NCBI GenBank assembly: GCA_021292165.1 | Contig: CM037877.1 | Location: 28,780,197 to 28,844,196, forward strand | Length of the DNA: 64,000 nt | Direction: 5' to 3' | From: Shinisaurus crocodilurus | Taxonomy: Eukaryota > Chordata > Lepidosauria > Squamata > Shinisauridae | Part shown: piece after piece, positions 32,968 through 43,437 of the stretch | How positions within the stretch are numbered: position 1 is the first letter of the stretch | Layout: each line of letters starts with the position of its first letter | The notes under the pieces: model-generated | The model's input: the letters and a program-made list of their open reading frames with translations, nothing else | Database searches by the model: none | What the model was told of the DNA's origin: nothing | Translations under genes and position numbers: made by a program

Positions 32968-33345
32968 ACTCTTATTTATTTATGTTTTATTTATTTTGGA
33001 CAGTTCACAAAACAGATCTTAATACAAAAAAATATAAGAACATAATAAAATATAGCATTAAAACCTTAAAAAAATTAAAATAAAACCAAGAGCAGGGCTA
33101 AGATTTAAACAGCTTGAACACAGCTTTTAGAAACTGAAGGGCTAAAAGCCCAGTTGAATAGAAAGGTCTTCATTTGGCACTGAAAAGACCACAATGTAAG
33201 CACCACTCAAGCCTCTCTGTAGAGGGCATTCCACAACCGGGGTGCCACCACTGAAAAGACCCTCCCCTTAGTAAGACGCCCGCCTCGCCTCATTTGGCCC
33301 GATCATGGCCATTCTGACCACACAGTTTCCTCTATTGAAATACCC
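32968..33345 (-). mobile_element. LINE 3' end fragment
   Basis: The + strand starts with an ATTT-rich tail (32968-32995). Then comes the complement of a LINE ORF end ('gagggcattccacaaccgg', 'ggtgccaccactgaaaag'), equivalent to the 'NSLP' and 'KTLLF'-type C-terminal region. Degraded L2/CR1 type. Confidence 0.6.
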
Positions 33346-33774
33346 TTCCACAAGCTTGCTAGAGAGACAGGTACAGTACAGTTGTGTGTTTTTTCTACAC
33401 TGAAGCTAATAGCAGTTGTGGGGAGGGAATTTCAGTTGGGGAAATGGCAGGTGTGAGGGAGAGGTCAGCAACCCCTTTCCCCTGTGCCACTTCCCCAATC
33501 AGATTAGCAGTCCTCTGGGCTACTGTGAAGTAAAGAAATATTCAACACGGGGATTCAGATCAGCCCCCTGCATATTGAAAAAGAAATGTGAGAGGCCATG
33601 GAGCTGCGTGGACTAACCCCACCCCAGGCTGCTACACATAAAGGCTGCCCCACGTGGTCTGCCTGTTTCGCTGCATGTGAAGGGGCTTTCTGTGTGTTCT
33701 GATGTAGAACTGTTCCATGCAAGGAAGGCCAGAAGAGCGTATGCACATGCATGGAAGAGCTGTATGCACATGCG

Positions 33775-33800
33775 TCTCTCTCTCTCTCTCTCTCTCTCTG
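33775..33800. repeat. (TC)n microsatellite
   Basis: A CT run directly left of the foldback at 33803. Confidence 0.9.
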
Positions 33801-33802
33801 GC

Positions 33803-34064
33803 CTGAGTTCGCATAACACACTAGGCCACGGTGGCTACAGTAGACCCTAGAACAAGCCATGGCTTTGAAAGGTGGCTTCGAAGTCCCTGGCTAAGAAACA
33901 CTGACTGGGTTCGCAAAACACACTAAGCCACAGTGGCTAGCCACAGTGGCTTAGCGTGTTGTGCGAACCCAGTCAGTGTTTCTTAACCATGGCTTCGAAG
34001 CCATCCTTTGAAGCCATGGCTTGTTCTAGGGTTTACTGTAGCCACCGTGGCTTAGCATACCCAG
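33803..34064. mobile_element. 262-bp foldback with tgggttcg modules
   Basis: The two halves fold about 33938/33939. The central 33904-33973 is an almost exact hairpin ('actgggttcgcaaaacacac', centre GGCTAGCC, 'gtgcgaacccagt'). Outside it 'ggctaagaaacactga' pairs with 'tcagtgtttcttaacc', and the outer arms ('ccacggtggctacagta', 'ccctagaacaagccatgg') pair with the right end. The outer ends are ctgagttcg and the complement of ctgggtatg. It is related to 23387-24158. Confidence 0.8.
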
Positions 34065-34069
34065 TCTCT

Positions 34070-35050
34070 CTGTGTGTAGAAAGTAGAAACCATGTGCATG
34101 CTGACCGAATGGACAAACAGCAGCAGCATGGCCATTGTGCACATCTGCGGGAGGTGGCAGGGCTAGCCCACATGCCCCAAAGCCCCCCTCTCACACACTC
34201 TTTCAGTATGTGGAAAGGGGGCATCTGATCTGAAGCCCGCTCCCCCAATTGGGATATCTGATTACAGCTCTCCTGCCACACCATGTTCTTTAGCCCCGGT
34301 TCTTTTGCTTCCTTTGGCTTACCTTGTTCTGCTGTGACACTCCCTGAAAGGATTGCCTAGTCTGTTTGCCCTTCACTCTCCCCTTGATCCAACCATGCTG
34401 CCAAAAGCCCAGCAGGACTGCAACACGGAGTCTCTTTATTTATGTCCTGTTTGACTTGGCAACCAATGCTACAGGTACAACTCTTTTTTTAAACGTATCC
34501 TTTGGGGAGTTCTTTCTTTTCATCTTCCCATCCTAGTCACAAGGCCCCTGGCATTTTAGATTTTAACATTTACATACGTACATAATGGAATAATATCAGT
34601 TGGTATTTGACCGGAGTTGATGCCAGCTCATTATTCCAACTGGACTGGTTTGTTGCTGTTGGTTTTACAGATTGCAGTGCAATTATAAGGGGGAGCTGCT
34701 TGGCCAGAAGGAGACAGACGCTAAAGCTTTTGGAGGAGGAATCAACTCAAAACACACACACAAATACAATCACTTGACTAAGGTTCAGGGGTGTAGCAGA
34801 GGCAGGGCTCACAGGGTCTAAGCCCTGGGATGTTTTGATTAGCAGGGACAATAACATTATTTGCCATCCCGCTCAAGCTTCCCTGTTTCCTCTGAGCTTA
34901 GCTGCAATCCTCACAGTAGCTGGAGGGAAATGTATTTTCCCAGAAATGATATATAATTCAAAGTATTTTGGGGTAGTTTGGTCCTGAGGGGTAATTAAGA
35001 CTCATTAGATTTACAAAACACCTACAAAAGACATATATAATGTCTTTGTG
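34070..35050. other. no gene seen
   Basis: Unassigned sequence with short simple tracts only. Confidence 0.4.
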
Positions 35051-35051
35051 T

Positions 35052-35193
35052 GAGAGCCAGTGTGGCACAGTAGTTAGAGTGCTGGACTGGGACTCAGGAG
35101 ATCTGGGTTCTAGTCCCCACTCAGCCATGAAACTCACTGGGTGACTTTGGACCAGTCACTGAATCTCAGCATAACCTACCTTGCAGGGTTGTT
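35052..35193 (+). mobile_element. Sauria-type SINE, 3' truncated
   Basis: The tRNA-like head is present ('gagccagtgtggcacagtag', A-box-like 'tggcacagtagttagagtg', B-box-like 'gggttctagtcccc'), with the body to 'ttgcagggttgttg'. The tail is absent, which is unusual because retroposed copies normally lose the 5' end. Confidence 0.8.
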
Positions 35194-35372
35194 GACAGAC
35201 ACAGCTCCAAGGCCCAGCTCTTCCATCTGATGGTTCTTTATCTTTAAACCAGACTTAGGGTTGACAGCCCTTCAAACACAGGACGCCTTCAAAATAGAGG
35301 ACAGTCCTCTGGCAGCCCTTCAAATAGAGGACTATCCTCTGGGGCGGGGGGGAAGGATATATGACCACCCTA
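35194..35372. repeat. interspersed repeat E, copy 1
   Basis: It shares 'gatggttctttatctttaaa', 'ccagacttag', 'gacagcccttcaaa' and 'gaccaccctat' with 46252-46425. An internal unit ('cccttcaaa...gaggac.gtcctctgg') is repeated. The outer 'agggtgg' type end suggests a DNA transposon; the family is not assigned. Confidence 0.55.
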
Positions 35373-35374
35373 TA

Positions 35375-36335
35375 CTGGGGCACAGAAATGCCCCTTGAGG
35401 TAGTGTTGAATGTAGCTGGAATGTAACATATACTTCAGCCGTGTGTATAAACTGGAGCAAAAGCAGCGGTTCCGGCTGCAGCCAGAAAGCATCCCAGTGT
35501 TCTTGATTTGATGCTTGTAAGCCATATCAGAGATGCAGAGGCAGCTAGTAGAGAGGGTATCTTGCAGGCAGGGGCAAATTACTCCTTTCGGCAGACTCAT
35601 GGTAGTATGACGCCTGAGTCAAAGTACTTGGATGACATTTTCTATATCCTACCAAAGAACGCATGTAATGAGACCTTTGGAGCTCACACACAGAGTCTCC
35701 TTACTCTGGTAAGTCAATGCAGACCCTGGTGGGATGGTTGCACTTTCTGCTTCCTCCCCACTCCCTCCTGACTACTGGCCCCTGGTTTATTTCTGTGGGT
35801 TGCTTATAATGGCTGGTCTAACTTCCATAGCCAGCAGTTATGGCCTAGAAGCCTGCCTCAAATAACCTTCCACGTAGAAGCCTCACCCAGACTTTCTGCC
35901 AAGCTTCAGGGCACAGTCATGTCTGTCAGGGATGTTGAAGCTATTTCAACCTGAGGGCCCAAATTCCATTTCAGAGAAGCTCTTGGGGGGGGGCACATTC
36001 CTGTGGTGGGCGGGTCCAAAGGCAAATGGGTGGGGCCAAAAATACAAAAAAAAAAACCCTCCATCAGCTCTAACTGCCAGTCACTGAGGCTTAGGGGAGG
36101 CATTTCAACCTTTCAGGATGGGGAGAGAACTGTACAAAAGCTGGGAAGAAACCACCAAATGATGGGTAGCCGGGGAACGGGGTTTGGGCCAGGGAAAGGG
36201 GGCACCAGACTGGGATCTCAGGAGGGCTGGATTGGGCCCCTGGGCCCGAGGTTCTGCACCCCCTGTGTCTGCAACAACCTTGCTTCCTGCTTGCCAGTGT
36301 TGGTGCTTGTCGCTGAGCATGGGGCCAAAGTCCCT
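35375..36335. other. no gene seen
   Basis: Near 35935-36060 'ctgagggcccaaattccatt' resembles part of a hAT MITE also hinted at 55430-55500. No exon is supported. Confidence 0.35.
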
Positions 36336-36602
36336 TATTATTTATTATTTATTTTATTTATTATATTTATACCCCGCCTTTTTCCCTGCAAGGAACCCAA
36401 GGCAGCTTACATAATCCTCCTCCTCTTCCTCCTCCTCCTCTCCATTTTATCCTCACAACAACAACCCTGTGAGGTAGGTTAGGCTGAGAGTCAGTGACTG
36501 GCCCAAAGTCACCCAATGAGCTTCATGGCCGAGCGGGGACTAGAACCCGGATCTCCCAAGTCCCAGTCCAACACTCTCACCACTACGCCACACTGGCTCA
36601 TG
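36336..36602 (-). mobile_element. Sauria-type SINE, near full length
   Basis: The + strand begins with the complementary ATTT tail, then 'aaggcagcttacataatcct' and 'caaccctgtgaggtaggtta'. It runs through the tRNA-like head to 'cgccacactggctca'. Confidence 0.85.
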
Positions 36603-36624
36603 GGTAAACAACTCATGGGGAAGA

Positions 36625-36850
36625 GAAATACTTGTCTGATATTCCATCTCTCGGTCTCCGTAAAGCACTTACACGATTACGTTTTCAGACAATGACAACT
36701 ACATTCAGAGAGGGAAGATTTAAATATATCCCCAGAGAATTTCGCCTATGTATCTGTGGAGATCAGACAGTGGAGGACACCATACATTATGTCCTATATT
36801 GTAAACTATACAAAGTCCCCAGAGATAGATATTTAATGAGATTCCCTTTT
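36625..36850 (+). pseudogene. LINE C-terminal fragment
   Basis: Encodes 'LRKALTRLRFQTMTTTFREG', 'RFKYIPREFRLCICG' and 'VEDTIHYVLYCKLYKVPRD', a Cys/His-containing C-terminal region typical of some LINE ORF2 proteins (C-x-C ... H-x3-C). About 75 codons are left. The 32 bases at 36693-36724 recur exactly at 38183-38214 in a different LINE. Confidence 0.6.
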
Positions 36851-37152
36851 CATTCATCAGCTCTGGTGGGGGGAGGTAAAAAGTGGATGTGTCAAGCATG
36901 CCATCATATCTCCTGGGCCCTCTCAGGGTGCAGCACCGCCCAATTACAGACATTGTCTAGTAGTGGATGGCTTGCACCAGAGGTGTCCCTGTGAAACATT
37001 TCACGTTGACCATTGCATCATGCTAGCCCTCACAGAAGCTCACCGTAGGGTTTTTTCATCCTCACAACAGCCCTGTGCATTAAGTTGGGCAAGTCATTAT
37101 CATTCAATCTAAGGGCAAAAATTATATATGCCCACACTCCCACCCCCCCTTC

Positions 37153-37570
37153 AGCATAAAATATTCACAGGGTGGCTAACAAATACAAACAACATTACAG
37201 GGTAAGAATACAACAACAGCAACAACAATGTAACAATAGCTGACTGGTAGGTAAAGGGAGAAATAAAATGAAACAATTGTTAAGTTGGTAAAACGGCCTG
37301 GGAAATAATCAAGCTTCATCTGGCACTGAAACGTATCAGAGTTGGCACCTGGCGAGCCTCCCTGGGGACAGCATTCCAAAATCAGGTGCCACCACCGAGA
37401 AGGCTCTTTCCCCTGTCACCACCTGTGAGGAGGGCCTCTGATAATTATCAAGGTGATCCACATTTTCACCAAGGAAATGGCACTCAAGAAATCCTTCCGC
37501 TGCCCATACTTTTCCCTCCTGAAATAGTCTTTCCACAGCTGTTTTTCTTCTGGTGGGGTATCCCTGACCA
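37153..37570 (-). mobile_element. LINE 3' end fragment
   Basis: The + strand has 'cacagggtggctaacaaata' (tail side), then 'gacagcattccaaaatcag' and 'ggtgccaccaccgagaagg', the complement of the L2/CR1 C-terminal region ('FSVVAPDFGML' on the minus strand). Degraded. Confidence 0.6.
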
Positions 37571-37702
37571 GAAGGCAAAGCTGAGGTTGGGGAAAGGGGT
37601 CATGTCTAGTTCCACCCTAAGGTGCTCTCAGTGAGCTTCCTGACTGAGCAGAGATTTGAACTGTTCCCTCCCCCCGCATCAGCGCTCTAGCAGCTACTCC
37701 AT

Positions 37703-37717
37703 ACTACTCTTCCTCAG
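37703..37717. repeat. 15-bp target duplication, left
   Basis: actactcttcctcag, identical to 39459-39473, bounding the LINE between them. Confidence 0.9.
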
Positions 37718-39343
37718 CTAGTGGACCAGATGGGATTCCTGCTGAAATCTTTAAAGAAGGGGCCCCCGAACTTGTACAACATCTTCATAAACTCATCGAA
37801 AAAATCTGGATAAGAGACGAGATCCCAGAAGACTTCAGGGATGCCATAATTATCACCCTCTTTAAGAAGGGTGATAGAACAGACTGTGGAAACTATCGGG
37901 GCATTTCTCTCTTAGCTACCGCAGGTAAAATATTTCCTAGGATTCTCGCAAACCGTCTTCTATCTATTTCAGAAGAGATCCTCCCTGAAACTCAATATGG
38001 CTTCCGCCCCTCTAGAGGGACAGTAGACATGATTTTTACTGCACGTCAGCTCCAAGAAAAATGCCGGGAGCAAAATCAACCCCTTTATATGGCATTTATT
38101 GATCTTGCTAAGGCCTTTGATACTGTAGACCGAACAGCTCTCTGGACTATCCTTATCAAAACTGGATGCCCCAATAAATTTGTGACAACTACATTCAGAG
38201 AGGGAAGATTTAAAGTGGGATCAAGTGTTAAACAGGGATGTGTTATCGCCCCAACATTATTTGCTATTTTCATCGCCATGGTTTTACATCTTGTCGAGGG
38301 GAAACTTCCCACTGGTGTGGGAATTATATATCGAACAGATGGAAAGCTTTTTAATCTCAGCAGGCTGAAAGCAAAAAGTAAGGTAAGTACAACCTCCATT
38401 GTGGAACTTCAGTATGCTGATCATAATGTGGTCTCCGCACATTCAGAGGATGATCTCCAAACTATCCTAAATGCTTTTGCAGAAGCATACGAAAAACTTG
38501 GTCTCTCCCTTAACATCAAAAAACCCAAAGTGCTTCATCAGCAAGTACAAGCTAACCCTTCGGTGATGCCATCTATCCAGCTTGGCGGGACAATACTGGA
38601 AAATGTCGATCATTTTCCCTATCTTGGCAGCTATCTTTCTGTTACAGCTAACATCGACAGTGAAATCCAGCATCGTCTGAGCTCCGCAAGTGCCGCGTTT
38701 TCTCGAATGAAACATAGAGTGTTCGAGGATCGGGATATTTGTAAGAAGACCAAAACACTGGTTTATGAAGCCATTGTATTGCCAACCTTGTTGTATGCCT
38801 GCGAAACATGGACTATCTATAAACGTCTTTTCATCAACGTTGCCTCCGGAAAATTCTGCGAATTACTTGGGAAGATAGCGAACAAATGTCAGTGTACTGG
38901 AAGAAGCAAAGACTACTAGCGTTGAAAAAATGATCCTTCAGCGCCAACTTCAGTGGACCGGTCATGTTGTTCGAATGTCTGACTGCCGTCTCCCAAAGCA
39001 GCTACTTTATTCCCAACTCAAGGATGGAAAGCAGAATATCGGTGGTCAATATAAGAGGTTTAAAGATGTTCTTAAGGCTAATCTAAAAAAATGCAATATA
39101 AACATCGAAAACTGGGAAGCTCTGGCCCATGAACGATCTAACTGGAGGTTGGCCTTTCACAAAGGCTCCATGGACTTTGAAGAAGCCTGAGTGCAAGGTG
39201 AAAGGGAGAAACGTGCTAAGCGAAAAGCACGTCAAACGAATCCTTTACAGGACCATCTTCCATCTGGTAACCTGTGTCCTCACTGTGGGAAGCTGTGTGG
39301 ATCTAGAATTGGCCTCCACAGTCACTTACGGACCCATCGCTAG
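37717..39343 (+). pseudogene. LINE reverse transcriptase with C-terminal zinc finger
   Basis: The frame is open from 37717 to 38919. Blocks: 'SGPDGIPAEIFKEGAPEL', 'ALF'-equivalent 'TLFKKGDRTDCGNYRGISLL', 'QYGFRPSRGTVDMIF', motif A 'YMAFIDLAKAFDTVDR', motif B 'VKQGCVIAPTLFAIF', and motif C as 'QYADHNVV' (second catalytic Asp replaced by His). Then 'LGLSLNIKKPKVLHQ', 'YLGSYLSVTANID' and 'VLPTLLYACETWTIY'. A frameshift near 38822 and a stop near 38878 follow. The frame is regained at 'TTSVEKMILQRQLQWTGHVV', with one in-frame TGA at 39188. It ends in a C2H2 finger at 39275-39337 (C-x2-C-x12-H-x3-H), then R and stop. The region between 'NKF' and 'VKQG' is short and carries the 32-bp patch at 38183-38214. 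Confidence 0.85.
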
Positions 39344-39458
39344 AGTCTACACAATTTTCTTTAGAATTTTCCTCCTTTTAAAATTTCCTTTTTGTAAAAA
39401 AAAAATTTATCCTGGAAGACAATCTTACTCAGTCACGAGTGATCGCCTGATGATGATG
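37718..39458 (+). mobile_element. zinc-finger LINE, 5' truncated, with intact target duplications
   Basis: A 1.74 kb insertion between perfect 15-bp duplications. The 5' end is truncated in the reverse transcriptase N-terminus ('SGPDGIPAEIF'). The 3' end has a short UTR ('ggaagacaatcttactcagt', 'cacgagtgatcgcc') and a TGATGATGATG tail. I recognise the protein type (reverse transcriptase with a C-terminal C2H2 finger, widespread in animals) but will not name the clade without alignment. Confidence 0.85.
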
Positions 39459-39473
39459 ACTACTCTTCCTCAG
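39459..39473. repeat. 15-bp target duplication, right
   Basis: actactcttcctcag, identical to 37703-37717. Confidence 0.9.
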
Positions 39474-39474
39474 G

Positions 39475-40842
39475 GGCTTTGCCGTTCCTATCTCTGAATC
39501 TCCACCAGCTCTCTGAATGAAGCTACATTGAACACACAGAGCCCAACCACATCAGCCAACACTACTGCTTTTACAGTTCCACTCCACTGCACTTAAAGAG
39601 AAACTTACCAGCATTCTTGCAATACAATAGAAAGCCTTCAGAACTGGAGATTTGGAGGCCACATAAAGAGATGCAAAGGCCTCCTTCAACTGAACCGCTT
39701 AATAAAAGCTGGCACAATTCAGCTATTTTAATTTGTGTCTGGACTTGCCTCAGATGGAGAGAGAATAAAGTCTAAGCAATGTTGCCCTTAATTGAGGCAT
39801 GTGGGTGCAGATTTTCCTCGGCACCGATGAATGCTCTGTCTTGTGCATTGCATTCTTCAGTTGGCTCTCACCCTGACCTGAACTTTTAAGTACAGCCCAG
39901 GGAAAAAAGAAAATATTCAGGATCAGTTTAATAGAAATCCCAGCATTGGCATTTTTGAGACCAAGGGCTGCTGAACAAGGGCAGAGATAAAAATGGCCTT
40001 TGGTCCTTTGAGGAAGTTATCTGAATACTTTCATTGATAGATTTATTATATGTGCATATCTCCCTGTCAAAAAACCCATTTGGAAAGGAAGCCTGAGCTT
40101 TGACAGCTGTCAAAGCTCCATGCTCCAATAAATGGGGTGGCTTGCACTTTTCCACTTTCCCAAGTACCTAGAGTCTCAGGAAAGGTTGGAAAATCACGAT
40201 GACACTGAGAAAAGTCAGGTCCAACCAAAAAAACCTAGAGGATCTCGCTGCGTAGGAGTGATCTACTCACTACCCCCTTTCGCAAGCAAGGATCACTTGC
40301 GGCTGTGCTTTCCCCTGACAGCTCGCCGTTTGACAGCTGTCAACAGAGCACAAAGTAAAAAAAAATGGACCTATTTGCAGCCTCTCTGGGTGGTCCATGG
40401 TTGGTGCCTGCTGCACTTTGACAGCAGACACCTCCCGGGACATTGCCCAGGCGACGCTTCCCATTTCGGACACCTGCAAGTGGACACCTCTGCATGTGCA
40501 CAAGTCAGACTAAATGTTTTATTTTTAAAAAACAACAACATTTCTGCAAATTTCTTGTGCTTAAAGGGGGGGAGTGGTGTACCAGTGACAGCCTCTCCAA
40601 TGTGCTGCCTCAGTACTTTGGAGGGGCTGTCACTCGTTGTCAACTCAAAAGGCAATCTCTGGGGGGGAAAGGGGGGAAGCCACGACAAGCAAAAAAGGGC
40701 TTGTGATCACTACGGTGGACACGAGGCCAGTAATGGTCACTCCACTGTGCCCCTTGGGCGAGCTTGGCAAGGGTGGCAAGGGGTTTTTGCTGCTTTTGCC
40801 GAGCGGCTTGCTCGCCGCTTCCCTCAACCTGGGGTCGGTCGC
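39475..40842. other. no supported gene; perfect palindrome 40095-40118
   Basis: A 24-bp exact palindrome (gagctttgacag and its complement) lies at 40095-40118, and its core 'ttgacagctgtcaa' recurs near 40331. A 274-codon frame (40132-40956, + strand) has no recognisable domain, runs into the foldback at 40843 and overlaps other open frames, so I treat it as chance. Confidence 0.5.
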
Positions 40843-41014
40843 CTGGGTTCGGATGACAGAACAACCCAGCATGGTTCAACAACCCCAAGAACAAGCCATG
40901 GGTTCTTGTTGCCCTCAAACAAGCCACCCTGCGGGAAGCGGTCCAGGTTTGCATGACACGACAACCCAGTTTGGTTTGTCTCCCATGATGGGTTGCCGTG
41001 TCATGCAAACCCAG
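40843..41014. mobile_element. palindromic element with tgggttcg ends
   Basis: The left end 'ctgggttcggatgacagaac' pairs with the right end 'gtgtcatgcaaacccag'. Inside, 'aagaacaagccatgggttct' forms a smaller hairpin and 'ccaggtttgcatgacacgac' restates the terminal module. Third locus of the family at 23387 and 33803. Confidence 0.65.
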
Positions 41015-41135
41015 CCAATGGCTCCATGTGTGTATGCAACATGCTGTCAAGCAACTAGGACAACAGCAACAAGGCACAAACCAAAGGGGAAAGAGAGTAC
41101 AGGCTCCATTGAAATGTTAATGGGAGAAGGTCTTG

Positions 41136-41364
41136 GACGTAGCGTAGTGGTGAGAGTGTTGGACTGGGGCTCGGGAGATCCGGGTTCTAGTCCCCGCTCG
41201 GCCATGAAACTCACTGGGTGACTTTGGGCCAGTCACTGACTCTCAGCCTAACCTACCTCACAGGGTTGTTGTGAGGATAAAATGGAGAGGAGGATTATGT
41301 AAGCCGCCTTGGGTTCCTTGCAGGAAAAAAGGTGGGGTATAAATATAATAAATAAATAAATAAA
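41136..41364 (+). mobile_element. Sauria-type SINE, near full length
   Basis: The head is 'acgtagcgtagtggtgagag', B-box-like 'ccgggttctagtcc', then the body and an ATAAATAAATAAA tail. The L1 target site begins 16 bp downstream. Confidence 0.85.
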
Positions 41365-41380
41365 AATATCCCAAGTATTC

Positions 41381-41398
41381 TATGATGATGTCTTTGCT
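41381..41398. repeat. 18-bp L1 target duplication, left
   Basis: tatgatgatgtctttgct, identical to 42542-42559. Confidence 0.9.
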
Positions 41399-42541
41399 TT
41401 TTTTTTTTTTTTGAAATTTTTTTAATTGAATTTTCCAAAACAACATTTGGCTTCCACCTCATTGTCTGACAAACATTACCAATCCTTATCCAATATATAA
41501 GTTTCTTCTATTTTCACATAAAGAATTTCTATCACCTTACCAATATTCAGAAATCAAAACCAAAAGTTATTAAGTCACTTTCCCCTCCTCCCCAAGAAGT
41601 CCACCAGAGGTTTCCAGTCTTTCTTGAATGAAGTTAAAAAAATTCTCTAATTAAGCAAGTCAATTTTGCCATCTCTGCTAAGTCCAACATTTTCAACAGC
41701 CAGTCTTCTATAGTTGGTATAGTTGCTTCTTTCCATTTTTGAGCATAGATTATTCTTGCTGCCGTCATCATATATTGTAATAATGTTCCATAGTCTTTCT
41801 CAAGTTGCAAGTCCATTATACCCAATAAAAACATTTCTGGTTTCAGTTTAATATTCACTTTTAAAATCTTTTGTATCCATGTGTGTATTTGTACCCAATA
41901 TGTTTTCACTTTTTTACATGTCCACCAAACATGATAAAATGTTCCTTCATGACTTTGACATTTCCAACATACATTTGACACATTATTATACATCTTAGCC
42001 AATTTCACAGGAGTTAGGTACCAACGATACATCATCTTGTAAAAATTCTCTCTAAGATCAGAACACAGTGTAAATTTTATACCTTTAGTCCACATGCGTT
42101 CCCATTGTTCCATCATTATATTATATCCAAAGTTCCTTGCCCATTTAACCATACAGTCTTTAACTTGTTCTTCTTCTGTCCCAAACTTCAACAAAAATTT
42201 ATACATTTTTGCAATTACATGGTCATCACCTGTACACAATTGTATTTCAAATTCAGACTTATCCTCTTCTATATCATACATTCTTTTATCCACTTTAAAT
42301 CTCTCTAACAATTGCATGTATGAAAACCAGTGTAAGTTATAACCTTGTGTTACTAAACAATCCCGTGTTTTAACCCAATGTGTTCCCTGACGCAATTCCA
42401 ATATTTCTCTGTATTTTAACCAGTTCTCATTGCTTGTCATTTCTTTCCTGTATAATGCCTCTTGGGGTGCTATCCATAAGGGTAATTTTGGGCATAACCT
42501 GGGCTTGTATTTGTTCCAAACTCTTAATAACGCCCTTCTGA
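41399..42541 (-). mobile_element. L1 LINE 3' end, 5' truncated, with intact target duplications
   Basis: A 1143-bp minus-strand insertion with perfect 18-bp duplications. Its poly(A) tail appears as a T run at 41399-41413. It holds the ORF2 C-terminus and a short 3' UTR. Classic L1 target-primed insertion. Confidence 0.9.
41634..42541 (-). pseudogene. L1 ORF2 C-terminal domain, open frame
   Basis: About 302 uninterrupted codons of the ORF2 protein C-terminus, beyond the reverse transcriptase core. Residues include 'VWNKYKPRLCPKLPLWIAP', 'YMQLLERFKVDKR', 'WERMWTKGIKFTLCSDLREN', 'KMMYRWYLTPVKLAKMYNNV' and a CCHC-type knuckle 'CWKCQSHEGTFYHVWWTC' (C-x2-C-x8-H-x4-C). The first ten residues of the frame starting at the ATG at 42569 come from the target duplication and flank. 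No catalytic motif remains. The clean frame and exact duplications indicate a recent event. Confidence 0.88.
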
Positions 42542-42559
42542 TATGATGATGTCTTTGCT
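42542..42559. repeat. 18-bp L1 target duplication, right
   Basis: tatgatgatgtctttgct, identical to 41381-41398. Confidence 0.9.
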
Positions 42560-43010
42560 GAGGAGTCATGAAAGTGTGCCATTGTTTCTAAAGAGGAGAA
42601 GGGATTTTTGCACAGGACAGGACTACTAGTCACTCAGAGAACACCAGTAGCCCGTGATCGCCTTCAGTTCAAAAAGTTCTTTCCTGCAGCTCACACTCCT
42701 CCTTCCAAGTCCGGATGGCAATTGCCACACCAAGGTGTCAACAGAGGGGATGGGGATTTGTGCCCAAGACTGTCAGGGATGGAAAGGTGCTTAATCCTTT
42801 CCTTGCCAGATGTTTTCTGCTCCAAATCCCCTTCCCCAAGCTGGTTTTCCTGCCTCAGGGTTCCAGATCCATGCCTTGCCCTCATGTAATCATGCATTTG
42901 GAACCCTGCAGGGGGACAATAAGTTGGAGGGGGTCCCTGTGGGAAAACAGCATTATGCACTATCTTCCCCTGCTCAAAAAATAAATAAATCACCCACTCC
43001 CAAAGCTGTT
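42560..43010. other. no gene seen
   Basis: Short frames up to 112 codons overlap on both strands, without motifs. Confidence 0.4.
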
Positions 43011-43011
43011 T

Positions 43012-43437
43012 TAGGGCTAAACTACACACAACATTAAATATGTAGCGTGTTGTTGATCCTACTCTTTTTGTTTGTTTGTTTTATTACATTAGTGTAAACA
43101 TGCAGGGCCCCAATCCAGATTGGGACAACTGTGCACAAGTGGGGGTAGTTAAACCTTTCCACCCAGCTGCTTTCCCTCCTAAATCTCCCTCCACCCATGA
43201 AGGAATTAAAGAAAGGGGGGACAACCCTCCATAGGAGCTAATGTTTTTTCCCCTTTCTTTAGCCCCCTGATGGGGGGATTGAATGAAGGGGGCAAAGCAG
43301 CTGAGTGGGAAAGTTTAACTCCCCCTATTTGCCCATGGTGATCCCAGTCTGGATCAGGGGCCTGCATGATTTTACTCCCCCAGCGGGGGGGGGGGGGACA
43401 CAGCAGTTGGAGCTTCGTTAGATCCATTTGCATGTAA
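43012..43437. mobile_element. family D-like element with foldback core
   Basis: The left end 'tttagggctaaactacacac' resembles family D. The core 43099-43368 folds: 'catgcagggccccaatccag' against 'ggatcaggggcctgcatg', and 'agttaaacctttccaccca' against 'agtgggaaagtttaact', with arms of about 95-100 bp. The 'gcagggccccaatccagat' block also occurs in the copy at 25921. The right terminus is uncertain. Confidence 0.6.

Noticed and set aside
40132..40956. 274-codon open frame on the + strand
   Set aside because: No recognisable domain, it overlaps other long frames, runs into a palindromic element at 40843, and has mixed composition. Most likely a chance frame.
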